A stretch of DNA of 64,000 nt, taken from assembly GCA_025603075.1 (NCBI GenBank), contig MU626285.1:94980-158979 (forward strand), read 5' to 3'. The notes below the pieces were generated by a model, which was not told where the DNA came from, searched no databases, and saw only the letters and a program-made list of their open reading frames with translations. The DNA comes from Neoconidiobolus thromboides FSU 785 (lineage: Eukaryota > Entomophthoromycota > Entomophthoromycetes > Entomophthorales > Neoconidiobolaceae). This document shows positions 35,069 through 47,732 of this stretch, piece after piece; position 1 is the first letter of the stretch; every line of letters begins with the position of its first letter. The position numbers and the translations under genes are program-made.

Positions 35069-36578
35069 TTTATGGTTAAATTAGGGCATTGGAACCAACT
35101 TAATCGCGAAATGCTACACTATTAAATGATTGCTTTTACTATATATAAAATAGCTATTTAGCTGAGATTACTTGATACATCTTTATTTCATATTTGATGA
35201 TAAAGAAATTGTTTGCTTTCTTTTCTAGTACTATTATTAGTATTTAGGCCAATTTACATACTTTATGTCTTTTAGTAAATATAGCCATCTGATTCTTATA
35301 AAGCTTTAGGCATTACCTGTTCTTATGGTCAGCTGTAATTTAAGCACTAATTTAATAGTATATGGAACTAGGCCTAAATAATGGTTATAACGTTATCAAA
35401 TAAATAGGAAAAAAATAGCTAGATTTTGTTACAAAAATAATGGTAATATTCAATCAAAGTTATAAGAGTAGAAATTGAAAGTTAATTTAAATATGAGACT
35501 CACAATAAGTATTAGCTAAATTTTACTTTAATATTTTAAAAATAGGTTCCTACCGAAAATTTTGTTTCGATTACTGTTATTTTTAACTTGGACAAGAACC
35601 TTTTTGATCATATTTTTCTAAGGGATATAACATTGACTTTTTAATCCAAGTACCCGATATTATGATATTGTGATATAAAATTAGTTTTCTAATTTTAGAA
35701 TTATGGATAAAATATAGATATTCAATCACCAATAATAAGCGAAGAGTGACTCCTTTCTAAGTTAATTTTATAGTAGAAATATATACTAGTTGGTATAGTG
35801 TAAAAGGGATCTTTATAAATCCTTGACACAATTTAGAACTATTTAGCTATAAAGCATGATTTAATAAGTTAAAAGTCTCAATCTAATGAGTATGTTATAA
35901 CTTTGAATAGAGTAATATTTTATAAATTTATCTAAACAGCTTTAATAAAGTAGACTACAAAATTACTATTATGATTTACTCTGATTGTTAGATGTTTAGC
36001 ATTCAATGTTAAAAAACGGAAATTACTTCCTTTTTGTTGCAATCAAGACTGGATTTGAATTATTTGTATTTGTATAGGAGTTTACAACTTTTTTGATAAG
36101 TTTCATATTTAGCCATATTGATATTATGATTGCGTTTACTATTTTGCTACTTTGATTGTTGACTTGGCTATATATATATAAACCATTAAAAAAACAAATA
36201 AGACTTTGACTCTTACAATTCCCTTTACTTATCTTGTTTTTTATTACAATATAGCGAATTTAACAAAAGTCATTGTTAAATACTCTAATGATAGAATATC
36301 TTTTACATCTAGTTTCATATTACTACTGTTGATTCTAACATTTATACCGTGAAAAAAATCATATAATCATACATTAGAATAAATTATAAGTTACTACTTT
36401 AAATTGAATCTAGCTCAGTAATTATAGAAATTAAACATTTAACACTTTATATTAAGAAAAAGGTACAACAATTTAGAGTTAAAAGTTTTCAAATAAAAGT
36501 ATTAAAGTAGATTAAAGCGATGATATGTAGTTTTACAGCTTGAGATTAAAATTTTTATTAACAAAAAACAGAAAACAA

Positions 36579-37436
36579 TTAATTAGAAAAAGAGAGATTA
36601 GCTAACTGAAATAAATGTATGCCAGCTATATATAATGGATTTTTATCATGTAGTGTAATTTGAGAAGTATCAGGGATAAAGTTAGAACTAGCCTTTAATA
36701 TTGACTCTAGGTTGTTAATAGAGATATCAGTTATCAAAAGGATTGAATTCACTACAAAAGTTAAAAATCGATTATCAGCTATGTTAATTAACGCATAGAA
36801 TTCATGTAAGCTTATTATTCCCAAATAATTGTTAACATTATAAAAATAATAACTAAGTGATAATATTTCATTATCGTTTAATAAAGCTGAAATAATGAAA
36901 TGACCATGTAACATATGATAAACTTGTTGAAATCCAAAGTCTAAGTTAAGTTTACTTTCTAATATAAAATTAACAATGTTATTAACTTGTATTAATGTTG
37001 GATTAAAGCAGTTACTCAAAAAATCTGGAGAAAAGGTTGCATTTGATTTTACTTCACAAATATTAGAACTTAATATATGTATTGAAATAGGCTCAATAGA
37101 ATCGCTACTACTTCCCATAAATAATAAATCTGAAGGCACGGCTTGGATACTTTGGGATTTCAACTCACTAGACTGAGCGCAAGTTGCCTCAGGCTGTTTC
37201 TTCTCTTTTAAAGGAAAACAAATAAGGCCCTTCTCAGGTTTATGCCAATCCCAATCCATATCAATAGGCGCTTTTGGTTTAGGTCCCCTTTTCATAGGAG
37301 TATAACTATAAATGCATTGTCTTCCTACTTTTGCACATTTTAAACAAATCGGTTGCTCTCTGCTGCATTTAAGTTTATGTTTACGACACTCATCACAAGC
37401 ATGGGTGGCTAATTGATCAAAAGCTTTTTGGTCCAT
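36579..37436 (-). CDS. Zn2Cys6 fungal-type transcription factor
   Basis: A single-exon frame of 285 residues. Residues 13-42 hold the binuclear zinc cluster: CDECRKHKLKC, then six-cysteine spacing CSREQPICLKCAKVGRQC. A basic Gly/Pro/Lys linker (MKRGPKPKAP) follows, as is usual for DNA contact and dimer linkers. The C-terminal 180 residues are hydrophobic and helical but much too short for the full fungal middle homology region. Such proteins normally regulate metabolic genes in the nucleus; no target can be inferred. The absence of introns contrasts with the neighbouring genes. It stands alone between two MITE-rich deserts. Confidence 0.88.
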   Translation of the reverse strand: MDQKAFDQLATHACDECRKHKLKCSREQPICLKCAKVGRQCIYSYTPMKRGPKPKAPIDMDWDWHKPEKGLICFPLKEKKQPEATCAQSSELKSQSIQAVPSDLLFMGSSSDSIEPISIHILSSNICEVKSNATFSPDFLSNCFNPTLIQVNNIVNFILESKLNLDFGFQQVYHMLHGHFIISALLNDNEILSLSYYFYNVNNYLGIISLHEFYALINIADNRFLTFVVNSILLITDISINNLESILKASSNFIPDTSQITLHDKNPLYIAGIHLFQLANLSFSN

Positions 37437-38128
37437 TATTTTCTATTTTATTAAATATGTACTAATTTGAATAATTAAAGTTTTAATTTTAATTTTTTAT
37501 TTATTTAGTCTTTATATACTTTTTAGAAACTTGGGATGATGCAAATTCAGACTGTTTTTCTTGATAGCATGTATCTATATATGTACATGGAATAAACCAA
37601 CTTAACAATCTATATTAGTAAATTAATGAAGTTTTTAAAGTATGATTAAACCAAGTTATTAGCTTATGCTACTAATTTTATAATTATTGGTTCTAGAATA
37701 GCTATTTGTCTCAAATTGTATAAATCCATTTACAATTGGAACATAATTAACTTTCTAGTCATTATTGATTAGAGAGTGAATTAGTAGTCAATGTAAGACA
37801 AAGTATAAACTCACAAAGCAATGAGCTTTAGATCAAGTTTGATCAATAAATTTCTTAATACTAAAAGCTAAAAGTCACTTCAAAAAATGTAGCTATAGAA
37901 GTATAATAATTACCAAATATCCTACTACAATTTATGTCATATTCCATTAATATTATCTTAATATGTTTTTAATTAATATTTAATAAATTTGTTATATTTG
38001 AACTAAAACTAAATTTCGAAATGTAGTGCAAAAAATTACATTCTATATATTAGATATTAATTAAATTTCATTAATATGAAAATCAACTAAAATATAATAA
38101 ATTATAACTAGAAATTATTAAGATAGCA

Positions 38129-38232
38129 TTTGAGGATGTTTTTTTGTTTTCATTACTTTTTCTATTTTTTAAGTCTTATTTAAATGGAAAAATTGTTAGT
38201 AAAGTTCTTAAACACAAAAATACATCCCCATT
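38129..38232 (-). mobile_element. MITE, copy 15, TT target duplication
   Basis: TGAGGATGTTTTTTTG to ACATCCCCA with TT on both sides. Confidence 0.75.
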
Positions 38233-39611
38233 TATTAATTATGGTATAAATGAATTAGGAAGACTATAGAAACGAAAATAGATTGCAAAAGCTATAATTA
38301 ATTATTTTGGATAGAATATGCTGTGTGCTCTGTTATTTAGATGATATAAAGAACCATAGAGTTATAATGTTGATAAATGCAGATAAATTTTATTATTATG
38401 ATGTAGAGAAATATGTCATTCCCTTAAGCTTTATATAATAAATAAGGATGTGTTGTTTTAAATTTAGATTTATAATTTAAGTAAGATACTACTCAATTTT
38501 GTAAATATAGTGATTGCGCTTCAAATTTATTATTAGTACATATTTTTTTAAAAATAGTAATTATATTGATAATAAATAGCTTTATTTATCTAATCTTGCA
38601 AATGGACTTAAATCGATTAAAATATGAGGAAAATCAAATGTAAATAAAGTTTTAATTTTTTTAGCAAATTTAATTAATTAGTACAATCAATCTATTATAA
38701 ACTCTTATTTCACTTCCATTTAATTAATTAGTAATGAATACAAGTACATGATAATGATAATTCACAATTCCTACTCAATCAGTTAAGCTAGAATATGCTC
38801 ATAAAGCAGAGTATTGGTATAAACGTTAGTCATGTTATTCATACCTTTGCTCTTTATTTGAAATAACAAGATGCATTGATCTAAAAATATAATGATATCT
38901 ATTTTTAACTTTCAACTCGATCATTTGCATTGCAGTAAGTATGATAACTCATTTACTATTCAGCTATCTCTATTCTAGAATATCTATTTATAAAAATTAG
39001 GACATATCTAATATAAATAAAATAGTATCAATTTTAAACAACTTAATTGTCGTTATATAGCTTTAATGGTACATTTCTAAACATTTAAACTAATTGAAAT
39101 ATAAGGTTTAGAAGTATGACTTTATCAATGGCTAAAATTTTAAAATATACAATAAGACTCGTAAAGCAAGTTCTATTTTTATACACATTTATAACTAAAA
39201 AAGAATCATCTTTAAATGAAAAATAACTCACTACCTATTCACACTTAATAGAATGTAGAAATTATAAATAAAAAACAAGCTTTATTTTGTGAATTTACTA
39301 ACAATTCCTAATTAGAAGAAGTACATTAAAAAAAATTATTCTGCTAGATTATCTAATCCTACTTAAATAAATTTTTTCTATGGATTAATTTGAAATTGAA
39401 TTGTTCTTAAATTGTTCTTAAATTGTAAATATTAGTAAAATTGAATATTTTTTAGTTAAAATTTCAAACAAAAATAGTAAATGTATAAGGATGAATTTAA
39501 ATAAATCATTTCACTATCATTTATTTTAAAATAGGAATCATGTTATCTAAAGGGATAAAATATTTTATAACTATTCTCTTTGAAGATTTTCCTTACAAAA
39601 TCTAACAAATA

Positions 39612-39713
39612 CATAGAGGTGTATTTTTTTGTTTAAGGATTTTACTCATAGCTTTCCTGCCTAAATAGTGCAAAAAAAAGAAAAAGTGATGAGACTACAA
39701 AAACACCCTCACA
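39612..39713 (+). mobile_element. MITE, copy 16, CA target duplication
   Basis: TAGAGGTGTATTTTTTTG to ACACCCTCA with CA on both sides; internal core partly eroded. Confidence 0.7.
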
Positions 39714-40515
39714 TGCTGATATTAAAAATATCATTAAACGCAAAGTATTATATTGTAGATTATTTTGGTGTACAAATTACAAATCAAGTGTCATTAGAAT
39801 TGAAATAACTTATTAATTATATAGTGTAAAATTTAGGATTACATAAATAAAACCTATGTAATAATTTTCAAACAATAAACGGGAGAATGAATTAGTTATA
39901 GTTATTTTAACACTAAGTTTAATTTTACAAAGATAGTATAATAGACTAAACTACTTTAAAGTACATTAAAATAAGATTGAGAGTATGTTTATTAAACTTC
40001 ATCGTAAAACTTATTAATTATGGTTTTTATAATTATGGTATATAGTTTTTTATAGTAAATTTCAATGCTTCTAAATATGGAAATTACTTAAAACGAAGAA
40101 AAATAATCAAATAAATACGGTATATTTTATATTATCATTTCTATTAATCAACTTGAAACATCCTTAAAAATTAGATACTATGGTTTTCATCTATTAAAAC
40201 TAAGGGGGTGCTAATCGGAAATTTTTCTTTGAATGTTGAATTTTCAAAAAGGGTTATATCATAAAATAATTGATCAAGTATATAAGCATCTTGATTTCAT
40301 AAATGACTCTTACTAATACGGTAGATTGCTATATATAATTTATTGAGTTAGAGCAAAGTTCTAAGGACTAAATGTTTATCGAAATTTTAATTGTGCTAAA
40401 AAAGATCAACTTTAAATAGAATTTATTGAGATACAATATCTAAAAATAAAAACAATTATATCATATGTGTTCTATTTATTAACATACTAACTGATATTTT
40501 ATATATTAAATAGGA

Positions 40516-40620
40516 TGTGGGGATGTATTTTTGTATTTAAGAATTTTACTAACAAATTTTCCACTTAAACAGTACTTAAAAAATGGAAAAAGTAATCAAG
40601 TCAAAAAAAACACTCCCATG
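40516..40620 (+). mobile_element. MITE, copy 17, TG target duplication
   Basis: TGGGGATGTATTTTTG to ACACTCCCA with TG on both sides. Confidence 0.78.
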
Positions 40621-41006
40621 TGTTAAAATATTATACCTTATTAAACTTATGATATTTATAAATAGCAGATTACATCTGATACAATCAATATTTTAATAAA
40701 TTAAAAATTCAAACTAATTCTAATTTTGGGCATTTATTTTAGTTTCTATAACCTTATATAAACTTTAATAAGTTTATGATATTTTTAAATTTAAAACTCG
40801 ATGGTTTATATCAATTATCGTGTTAATACTCGTACTTTGTATCTGATGAATGAAATATTGGGAACATTTTTAATTATCACTAAATGATTAATTCGTGCAT
40901 CTATCTATAATTAAAATAAATCTAATTTAATACTAAAGAAAATAAAATCAAAATTTCAAAGTTTGTATAAAAAGTCTATAAAATTGATTTATTTCTTAAC
41001 CAAAAT

Positions 41007-43060
41007 CTACCCAAAAATTCTTAACCCATCATTATTTTGTAATTCACCATCTCCTTCTTCCTCCTTATTAATATTATTATTTCTAAATGAAAATAAACTA
41101 GAATATAATTCATCAATCATTTCTGAATGCCATTTTTGTTTTGGTATTGGGACCATAAAAGATTGTAATTTATCATGAACATGAAATCTTAACTTACGTC
41201 CTTTACTTGCTTTTGTGTCTACTATTTTGTTCTTTTGTTTACTTGTTTTTAATGCAGCCCAACGTAATTCTGATAAATTTTGATTATCTAATAATATATA
41301 ATATATAATATATAATAATATAGTATATTTAGTATTAGTATCTAGTATGAATTAATAAATATAATATTTAATAAATTACCATTATCAATCATTCTAGAAT
41401 CAATAAATTCTTTCAATAATTGTTGATAAAAATCACTATCATCAAAAATTTCATTATCCATATCTTCATTTTCCTAAATAAATATTATAAATAAATATTA
41501 TAAATTATTTCATCCTAATTTTATAATAATTAATTAACAAAGTACCTTTTTTTGTTTACCAATAATAGAATAATCATTACGTTGAATATGAATTCGATTT
41601 AATAATCTTTGTGGGTCATTAAATATGGTATTAATTTGAGTTAATATTGATTGATCTAATGCTTTAAATTTTTTATTTCCAATTAATAATCCACCATCAT
41701 TAAATTTAATTTTATTATTCCATTTTTCAATTGTTGTATTGCGATAAGATTCAAATCTAATTAATAATAAATTAGATTAATTATTATTACTAAATAAATG
41801 TATTAATTATTTACTTTGTATTAAATTCATTCAAATCATTCCAAATATCATCTAAATTAACTGTGTCAATATCTCTTTTTAATGAAACACTAGTTTTATC
41901 TTCTTTATTTAAATAGTTCTAAAAATATAAAATATAAAATATTAATAAAAACAATAGCAACATTCACTTACTTTTCTAGTTTCTAATAATTTATAAATTA
42001 GTTGTATTAATTCTTTTTGGTTTTGATCCATTATCTTGTTATTATCTTTGTCTTTCTTTAATTCTTCAATAATCTCTTTATTTTTCTAATATAAATAAAT
42101 ATTAACCCAATTCAATCTATTATCAACTTTTTAATTTACCTGAGGAAGTTGATTAGCTAACAATAAAATCTTTTGATAACGAATCCTTAAATCTAATCCT
42201 GCTTCCCAAATAGACTAAAAAAATTTATAATTATTAATATTTTATTTTACTCAAATCAAAAGAATATTCAAAAAACATTACCATTTGATTTTTGATATAT
42301 TTTCCTTTAACTGCATCACTCACTCTATTATCATTCATTTTTTGTTTTAATTCAGCTTCCTCTTCTTGTGCTTTTTTTAATTCCGCTGTTAACTCTAAAT
42401 CCATTTCTTCATCTTCAACACCTATTTGAGAATCTGTTTCTTCTTCATCCTCCTCTTCAATATCTTCTTCACTATCTTCTTCACTACTATCTTCTTCACT
42501 ACCATCTTCTTCTATACTTTCTTCTTCTTGTCCTAACTCTATATCACTTCTTTCTTCTTCACTTCCACTTTCTATTTCTTCTTCATCCTCTTCATCCTCT
42601 TCTTCATTATCCTCTTCCTCTTCGGTTTCAGAACCAAATATTTCAGCCCTTGACTTAGCTTTACCTTTATATTTTGGGTTATCTGTTGGTAATTCTAAAT
42701 CATTTCTTAACTTGCTTATACTAAATAAACAAAATCAAACATTTAGTATATTATTAAATTAAAAATAACACTCAAAGTATTCTATTTAGTTAACTCAATT
42801 AAATTTAGACTTACCCAACTTCAATATAATGTTCTCTTGCTAATTCTTCATTTTCTTCTTCATTCTCAGAATCTGAATTTTGTTTTTCAGAAAATAGATA
42901 GTTTTCGGGATCAAGATCTAAAAAAATTAAGAGATTAGTTAACTCATATAAGAAGATGAAGGGAAGAATAAATCAACTTACCCTTAGGCATAGTACTAGA
43001 AGTTAAATGTTTTAATTTATTTTTTAGACTGAGTGGTAGATTCGAGTTTTTTTTCGACAT
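41007..43060 (-). CDS. BFR2: Ribosome biogenesis factor Bfr2/AATF
   Basis: Bfr2 (AATF/Che-1) is a nucleolar protein of the small-subunit processome needed for early 18S rRNA maturation. About ten exons on the minus strand; the first three are 43060-42982, 42917-42815 and 42720-42282. A short basic N terminus is followed by a long Glu/Asp/Ser tract (within exon 3). The AATF leucine-zipper-like part contains KGKYIKNQMSIWEAGLDLRI and ILLLANQLPQ. The C-terminal Traube domain ends with VDTKASKGRKLRFHVHDKLQ and SFMVPI, the family hallmark. The stop is TAG at 41007. The acidic tract produces strong open frames on the opposite strand, which are artefacts. Confidence 0.9.
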
Positions 43061-43390
43061 TTTGTTGAGTGTTGAGTTTTGAGAAATTGAACAATAAAAA
43101 ATATCAAAAAAAGAAATTGAAAATTTAATAAATTTCTATTTTTTAGGTGGAAATTTTTAACAATAATAAAATTTTAATTCAATACAAAATTTTGAATATT
43201 TAGATAACAATATACAACTAACAAATAAACAATAACCTAATAATTCAATCTTAACAATTCAATAAAAACAACAGGTTAAATTGAATTTAATTCTATACTT
43301 CTGTTTATTTCTAAAAAAAGTAGCAGCTAATAATCTTAAATGTTTATTTTATTTTAACAAAAGAATTAAATGTTATTCCCAACCTTCTAT

Positions 43391-43713
43391 CTATTGTTGG
43401 GTAAGAAGTAAACCTAATCTCTTCTTAAAGAGTACACGATGTCTACTAAATTTATCATCTGGGGAGAAACGAGCTATAAAAAATAAAAATGATGAATATT
43501 TTTAAAATCCCAATAACTGTTAAAAATAAATAGAACTTACCAGGATGAGCAGATTTAGTAGGTTGACCGTTTGGGGCTTTTTTCTATTATTTAAAAAAAT
43601 ACATTTAATACTCATTTCCAAAAACTTCAATTAATCAAAAATATCAAAAATTACTTACTTTAAGAGTATATACTCTTTTACCCTCATCATTAAGATAGTA
43701 CATTAAATACATT
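43391..43713 (-). CDS. NOP10: H/ACA snoRNP protein Nop10
   Basis: Nop10 is the small core protein of box H/ACA pseudouridylation particles and of telomerase RNP. Three exons, two of them too short to stand out alone. The 64-residue product starts [20 protein letters not shown] and continues with the family signature [20 protein letters not shown], ending [13 protein letters not shown]. Length and order match Nop10 over the full protein. It lies between Bfr2 and Sly1, all three on the minus strand with 280-330 bp gaps; both Bfr2 and Nop10 serve the nucleolus, but linkage may be chance. Confidence 0.93.
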
Positions 43714-43994
43714 ATATATATTTGTTTTAATTAAAAAAAATTTCAGCTATCGATTTTTGATTTTTTAACAAAAACTAATTTTTAGATTTGAATTTTTTTA
43801 ACCAAAATAAGCAATTTTGAAAAAGAAGAGTTGGAATTGAGAAGATTTATTATGGGATAAAATAAAATGTAATTTGAACTCAAAAAAATTAAAGTTATGA
43901 TCTCAAAATAAAAAATAAAAGTATAATTTTAAATAAAAATAATTATTTATTATAATATTCATAATAAACAATAAAATAAAATAAAAAAGTGAAA

Positions 43995-46392
43995 TTAAAT
44001 TTGACTGAGTTGATTTAAAAATTGATTAGGAGATAAGATTTCTGTGGAACCATAAATAATAGCTTCCAAATTATTTTGTTTCTAAAATAAAAATAAAAAT
44101 AAAAATAAATATTAATATTAATATATTATTTGTTATTATTAATTTGTTTACCTCTAGAAATAATTTTAAATTTAAGAACTCATTATAACTTCCGCCACCA
44201 ATAACGAATAAAATTACTTGATTAATAGGTTGACTAGAATTGAAGTTCAAATTATTATTGTTAGATTGATTACCAATAATTTTGGATTTTGGATCTAAAT
44301 GAATTAATTCACTAATTGTATTCTGATTGTTATTAGGTAATTCTAAAATATTCTGAACTAATTTTGTAATTGCTAATTCATGTTCAACTGGTAAAAAATT
44401 TTTTACTTTATTGATTAGTTTATCATATGCTCCACCTTTTAACTATTAACATTATTAATTATATTATTATTATTATTATTATTATTTATTACCTGAGAGC
44501 CTAAAAAGTTAAATTTATCTAATAAATCACTTGAATTAGAGGTTAATGTTTTAGCATTACCAGCTGATAATGTAGACATTTTAGATACTTGTTGAATTCT
44601 AAATAATAAATAAAAATAAAAATAAAAATAAAAATAAAACTTACTTTTTAACTGCTTCAAAAGCTTGTAATTCATTATTTTCATTAAACTTTTTTAATTC
44701 ATTTTCTAACAATTGTAAATCCGATTGATTTAAAGTTGGATGAGATAAATAAAAATATAAAAACAATCTTAATTTATCTTCAAATAAAATAGTATCATCT
44801 TGAATTATTGATAGTATTGTTTGTTTATTCTCTTTTAATATACTTTCTTCAATTTGAAATAATTTATCATACTGTCGACTTTCGATTTTTTTAAATAATT
44901 CAGATGCAATATTCATATGATGATCTAATATATTCTTTTTAGCTGTTAATTCAGGTAATGCATTAATAGCTGACTTTAAATGTAATGTATTATTTTTAAA
45001 ATCAAATTCAGGATTAATATTGGTATCTTTACTTAATTTAGTAATTTCATCTGCTTCTTTTCGGTAGTTTTCCAACTCTTCACTGATTTCTTTGGCTATT
45101 TCAGGTAACGGTAAATTACTATTTTTATTCCAAAAGAAGTCTTTATTATCAATATCATATACTTTATAAACTTTTCTGCCTTCTTCTTCAATTTCAAATT
45201 TAATTTGATTTTGTTCAATATTTAATAAATCATGTATTAACGGTTGATAATTCCATGAATGAGAAATCATTGGTATTAAATCCATATTACGATCAATTAT
45301 TATTAATACTAATTAATAAAGATATTATTAATATTAATATTAATATTAATATGAATATGATATTATAATATTATATGCTATTAAAATAATTACCTGGTCT
45401 GTTTTTTGAATTAGAATCAAATAAAGTATCATTATTTAAAATTGAAGATGATGGAGCTCTTAATAAATCCCTTAGTTTACCATCCAGTTTCTTAGCTACC
45501 ATTTCAGCTGCATTACCTTTAGTAGCTTTAATAATAGGAATCTGATTTTTAGTCACTAAAATCGATAATAAGCCTAAACTGATTTCATTGATACAATTTT
45601 CAATTTTAATATCTTCCGTTTTTATATTATTTAAAATTGAATAACTACTCTTAATATTTAAACTAAATAAGTTAGACGAATAACATTGATAATTTAAATA
45701 TTGATCATAAACCTAAATAAATATTAATAAGTACATTATTATTCATAATTAATATTATAGTTGTTTTTTACTTGATGAATCTGTTCACTAACACCTAATT
45801 TAACTGCTGATTCTGCTAAATATTCTAATAATGGTCGTGGTAATGTAGATGAAAAATTAATATAATAAGAATCATATAAACTATTGCTTAAATCCTAAAA
45901 AACAAATTAAAACTTTAAATTTAAAAAACAAAAGTTCTTCCTACCTCCAACAATCTTTCAATATTCTCTTTATTAGGTGATAAAAAATAAATAGCTGGTA
46001 CATCTTTAATAGGCATTCGTTTACTATTTAATGGTCTAAAAATAAAGTTATCCATTTCATCAATAACCATTTAATTTTGTTAAAAAAATTCACTTACAGA
46101 TGCAATGTAATTCCTTGTTCTCTTAAGTCATTAACTTTTAATAATAATGCCACTGATTTACTGGTTTCTTCATCAAAGATTAACACTTTCCATTGGGAAT
46201 ATTCTTCTCTTTTATTATAACTTGGACTTAATAAACTTGTCTTTGATTCTTTATTTACTTGATTATAATTTAACATCTTAATGATGCTATCTAAAATAAA
46301 TAGAGTTAATGAATCGTTTGTGGATAATTGAATTTAGAATTACTCGTTTGTAAATCTCTTAAACTTTTATTTTTGGTTTGTAAGGTTGTCAT
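43995..46392 (-). CDS. SLY1: ER-Golgi SM protein Sly1
   Basis: Sly1 (SCFD1) is a Sec1/Munc18 protein that clasps syntaxin-5/Sed5 SNAREs for ER-Golgi fusion. About eight exons, some 640 residues. The N terminus has SIIKMLNYNQ and QWKVLIFDEETSKSVALLLK, followed by MPIKDVPAIYFLSPNKENIE and DSYYINFSSTLPRPLLEYLA. The central region has RPVLIIIDRNMDLIPMISHS and WNYQPLIHDLL. The C terminus has FVVGGGSYNEFLNL and IIYGSTEILSPNQFLNQL. Order and length match Sly1 rather than Vps33, Vps45 or Sec1. Introns contain simple AT repeats, including ATAAAA units near 44610-44640. Confidence 0.92.
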
Positions 46393-46699
46393 TGTTATAT
46401 GTATTTTTTTAAAAAGTGGATTTGAAATTTCTAATTTTTTTTAATAATCTTGAATTTCCACTCTAATTGGAATGATTGGTTAGATATAAAAGGTGTCTTT
46501 ATGAAATAATATTAGCAAAATTTCAACTAAAAAATAAACATAAAGCAAAAATAAAAATAAAAATAAAAATGAAAATAAAAAATAGCTTCAATCTATATAA
46601 ATATATTAAAAAACTAATAAAACATAAAGATATCCTCCTTCTATTGTCTCTATTTTTGTACTTTCTCTATGAATTAATGGAATATTTATACCTAAAAAA
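46393..46699. other. Short intergenic spacer
   Basis: About 300 bp between Sly1 start and RPA12 end, with an AAAAT-type simple repeat around 46540-46580. A plus-strand Lys/Leu-rich open frame here is low complexity. Confidence 0.4.
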
Positions 46700-47379
46700 T
46701 TAAAACTTAATTGGCTTTCTTTTTTTATAATAATTCAAGTAAAAAAACATACCCACACTTAACGCAATTATAAAATACGGTTTGACCTTCATCAGCGGAT
46801 CTCAATTGCATAGTATGAAAGGACATCTCCGGAGCTTGACATTTAGGACATTTTTCTTTAATCTAAAAAATAAAAATTAATAAATAATACTTCTTTTTAA
46901 AAGATAAAATAATAAAAGAAATTTTTTTGATGTTATCTATTCTTATTAAATATGAACACTGTTTTTATTATTATTATTTTCTATATAAAAAAACACAAAC
47001 TTACCGTAGCAGCTTCTTCTTTAACAGCAGCTGAGTTTTGTACCAAATCTCGTTTACTACGTAAACTCGATTCAAATGTACCAGCTTGACTTTTAGAACT
47101 CACCTTGATTTCACTTACTTATAGAGTATAAAATAAAATAATTAGTAATGAACTTATTTTTATTTTATGCTTTGAAGATACATAAATGATAAAATATATT
47201 TTTATATTTTTATGAAATGTATAAAAGAGAGGATAATTAAACTTACTTTCAATAGAATAAGTATGATTACAATGATTACATGTGATAATTGGATCACCTA
47301 TAATGGAATCTAATAAGTTTCCACATTGATTACAGAAACTCATACTGCCAATAGTCCTAGGTTGATTGTCATGAGCCAT
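46700..47379 (-). CDS. RPA12: RNA polymerase I subunit RPA12
   Basis: RPA12 (A12.2) is the Pol I subunit that combines Rpb9-like and TFIIS-like zinc ribbons and supports RNA cleavage. Exon 1 (47379-47247) holds the N-terminal ribbon FCNQCGNLLDS...CNHCNHTY. The middle exon is a Ser/Lys-rich linker. The C-terminal ribbon reads KCPKCQAPEMSFHTMQLRSA, then DEGQTVFYNCVKC, including the RSADE loop with its catalytic acidic pair. The last intron is inferred as GTATGT-AAAAAG, giving a short KPIKF ending; without it the protein would end YVFLLELL. About 125 residues. Intron 1 (about 125 nt) is unusually long for this window. It is divergent from CCT6 (353 bp apart). Confidence 0.9.
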
Positions 47380-47732
47380 TTTGAGTTTTAGAAGGATTTT
47401 TAAATTGAAATTAAATTCTAAAAAAATTCCATTTTTGAAAATTGGAATTTGGTAAATAGAAATTGGAATTTAGTTTAAGAAAATAAAAAAATTAAAGTTT
47501 TTGCAAATCAAATAAAAGTGTTAATGAGTTATTTAAAGTTTATAACGAGATGATTTGTTTAATAGTTTAAATTATTAAGTTAAAAATCTCTAATTTAGAT
47601 TTAGTTACTTATATTCTATTATTGTTATCAAATATAAGGGAAATATTATGCATAATACTTTAATCATCCAAAAAAATTCCATCCAATCCAATTTAAAACG
47701 TACCAACCAAGTTCTGCAAAGTAGCTTTCGAA

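Larger units (their letters stand above)
30940..36578. other. Repeat-rich gene desert
   Basis: 5.6 kb of AT-rich DNA with six MITE copies listed separately. A plus-strand frame at 31964-32176 begins inside MITE copy 9 and is not considered a gene. Nothing else is visible. Confidence 0.45.
37437..41006. other. Repeat-rich gene desert
   Basis: 3.6 kb of AT-rich DNA containing MITE copies 15-17 and no recognisable gene. The Zn2Cys6 promoter is at its left edge. Confidence 0.45.

Noticed and set aside
42368-42658. 96-codon plus-strand frame of Leu, Phe and His repeats
   Set aside because: Antisense of the Glu/Asp tract of Bfr2/AATF.
46476-46703. 75-codon Lys/Ile/Leu-rich plus-strand frame
   Set aside because: Mostly an AAAAT simple repeat overlapping the 3' end of RPA12; no coding character.
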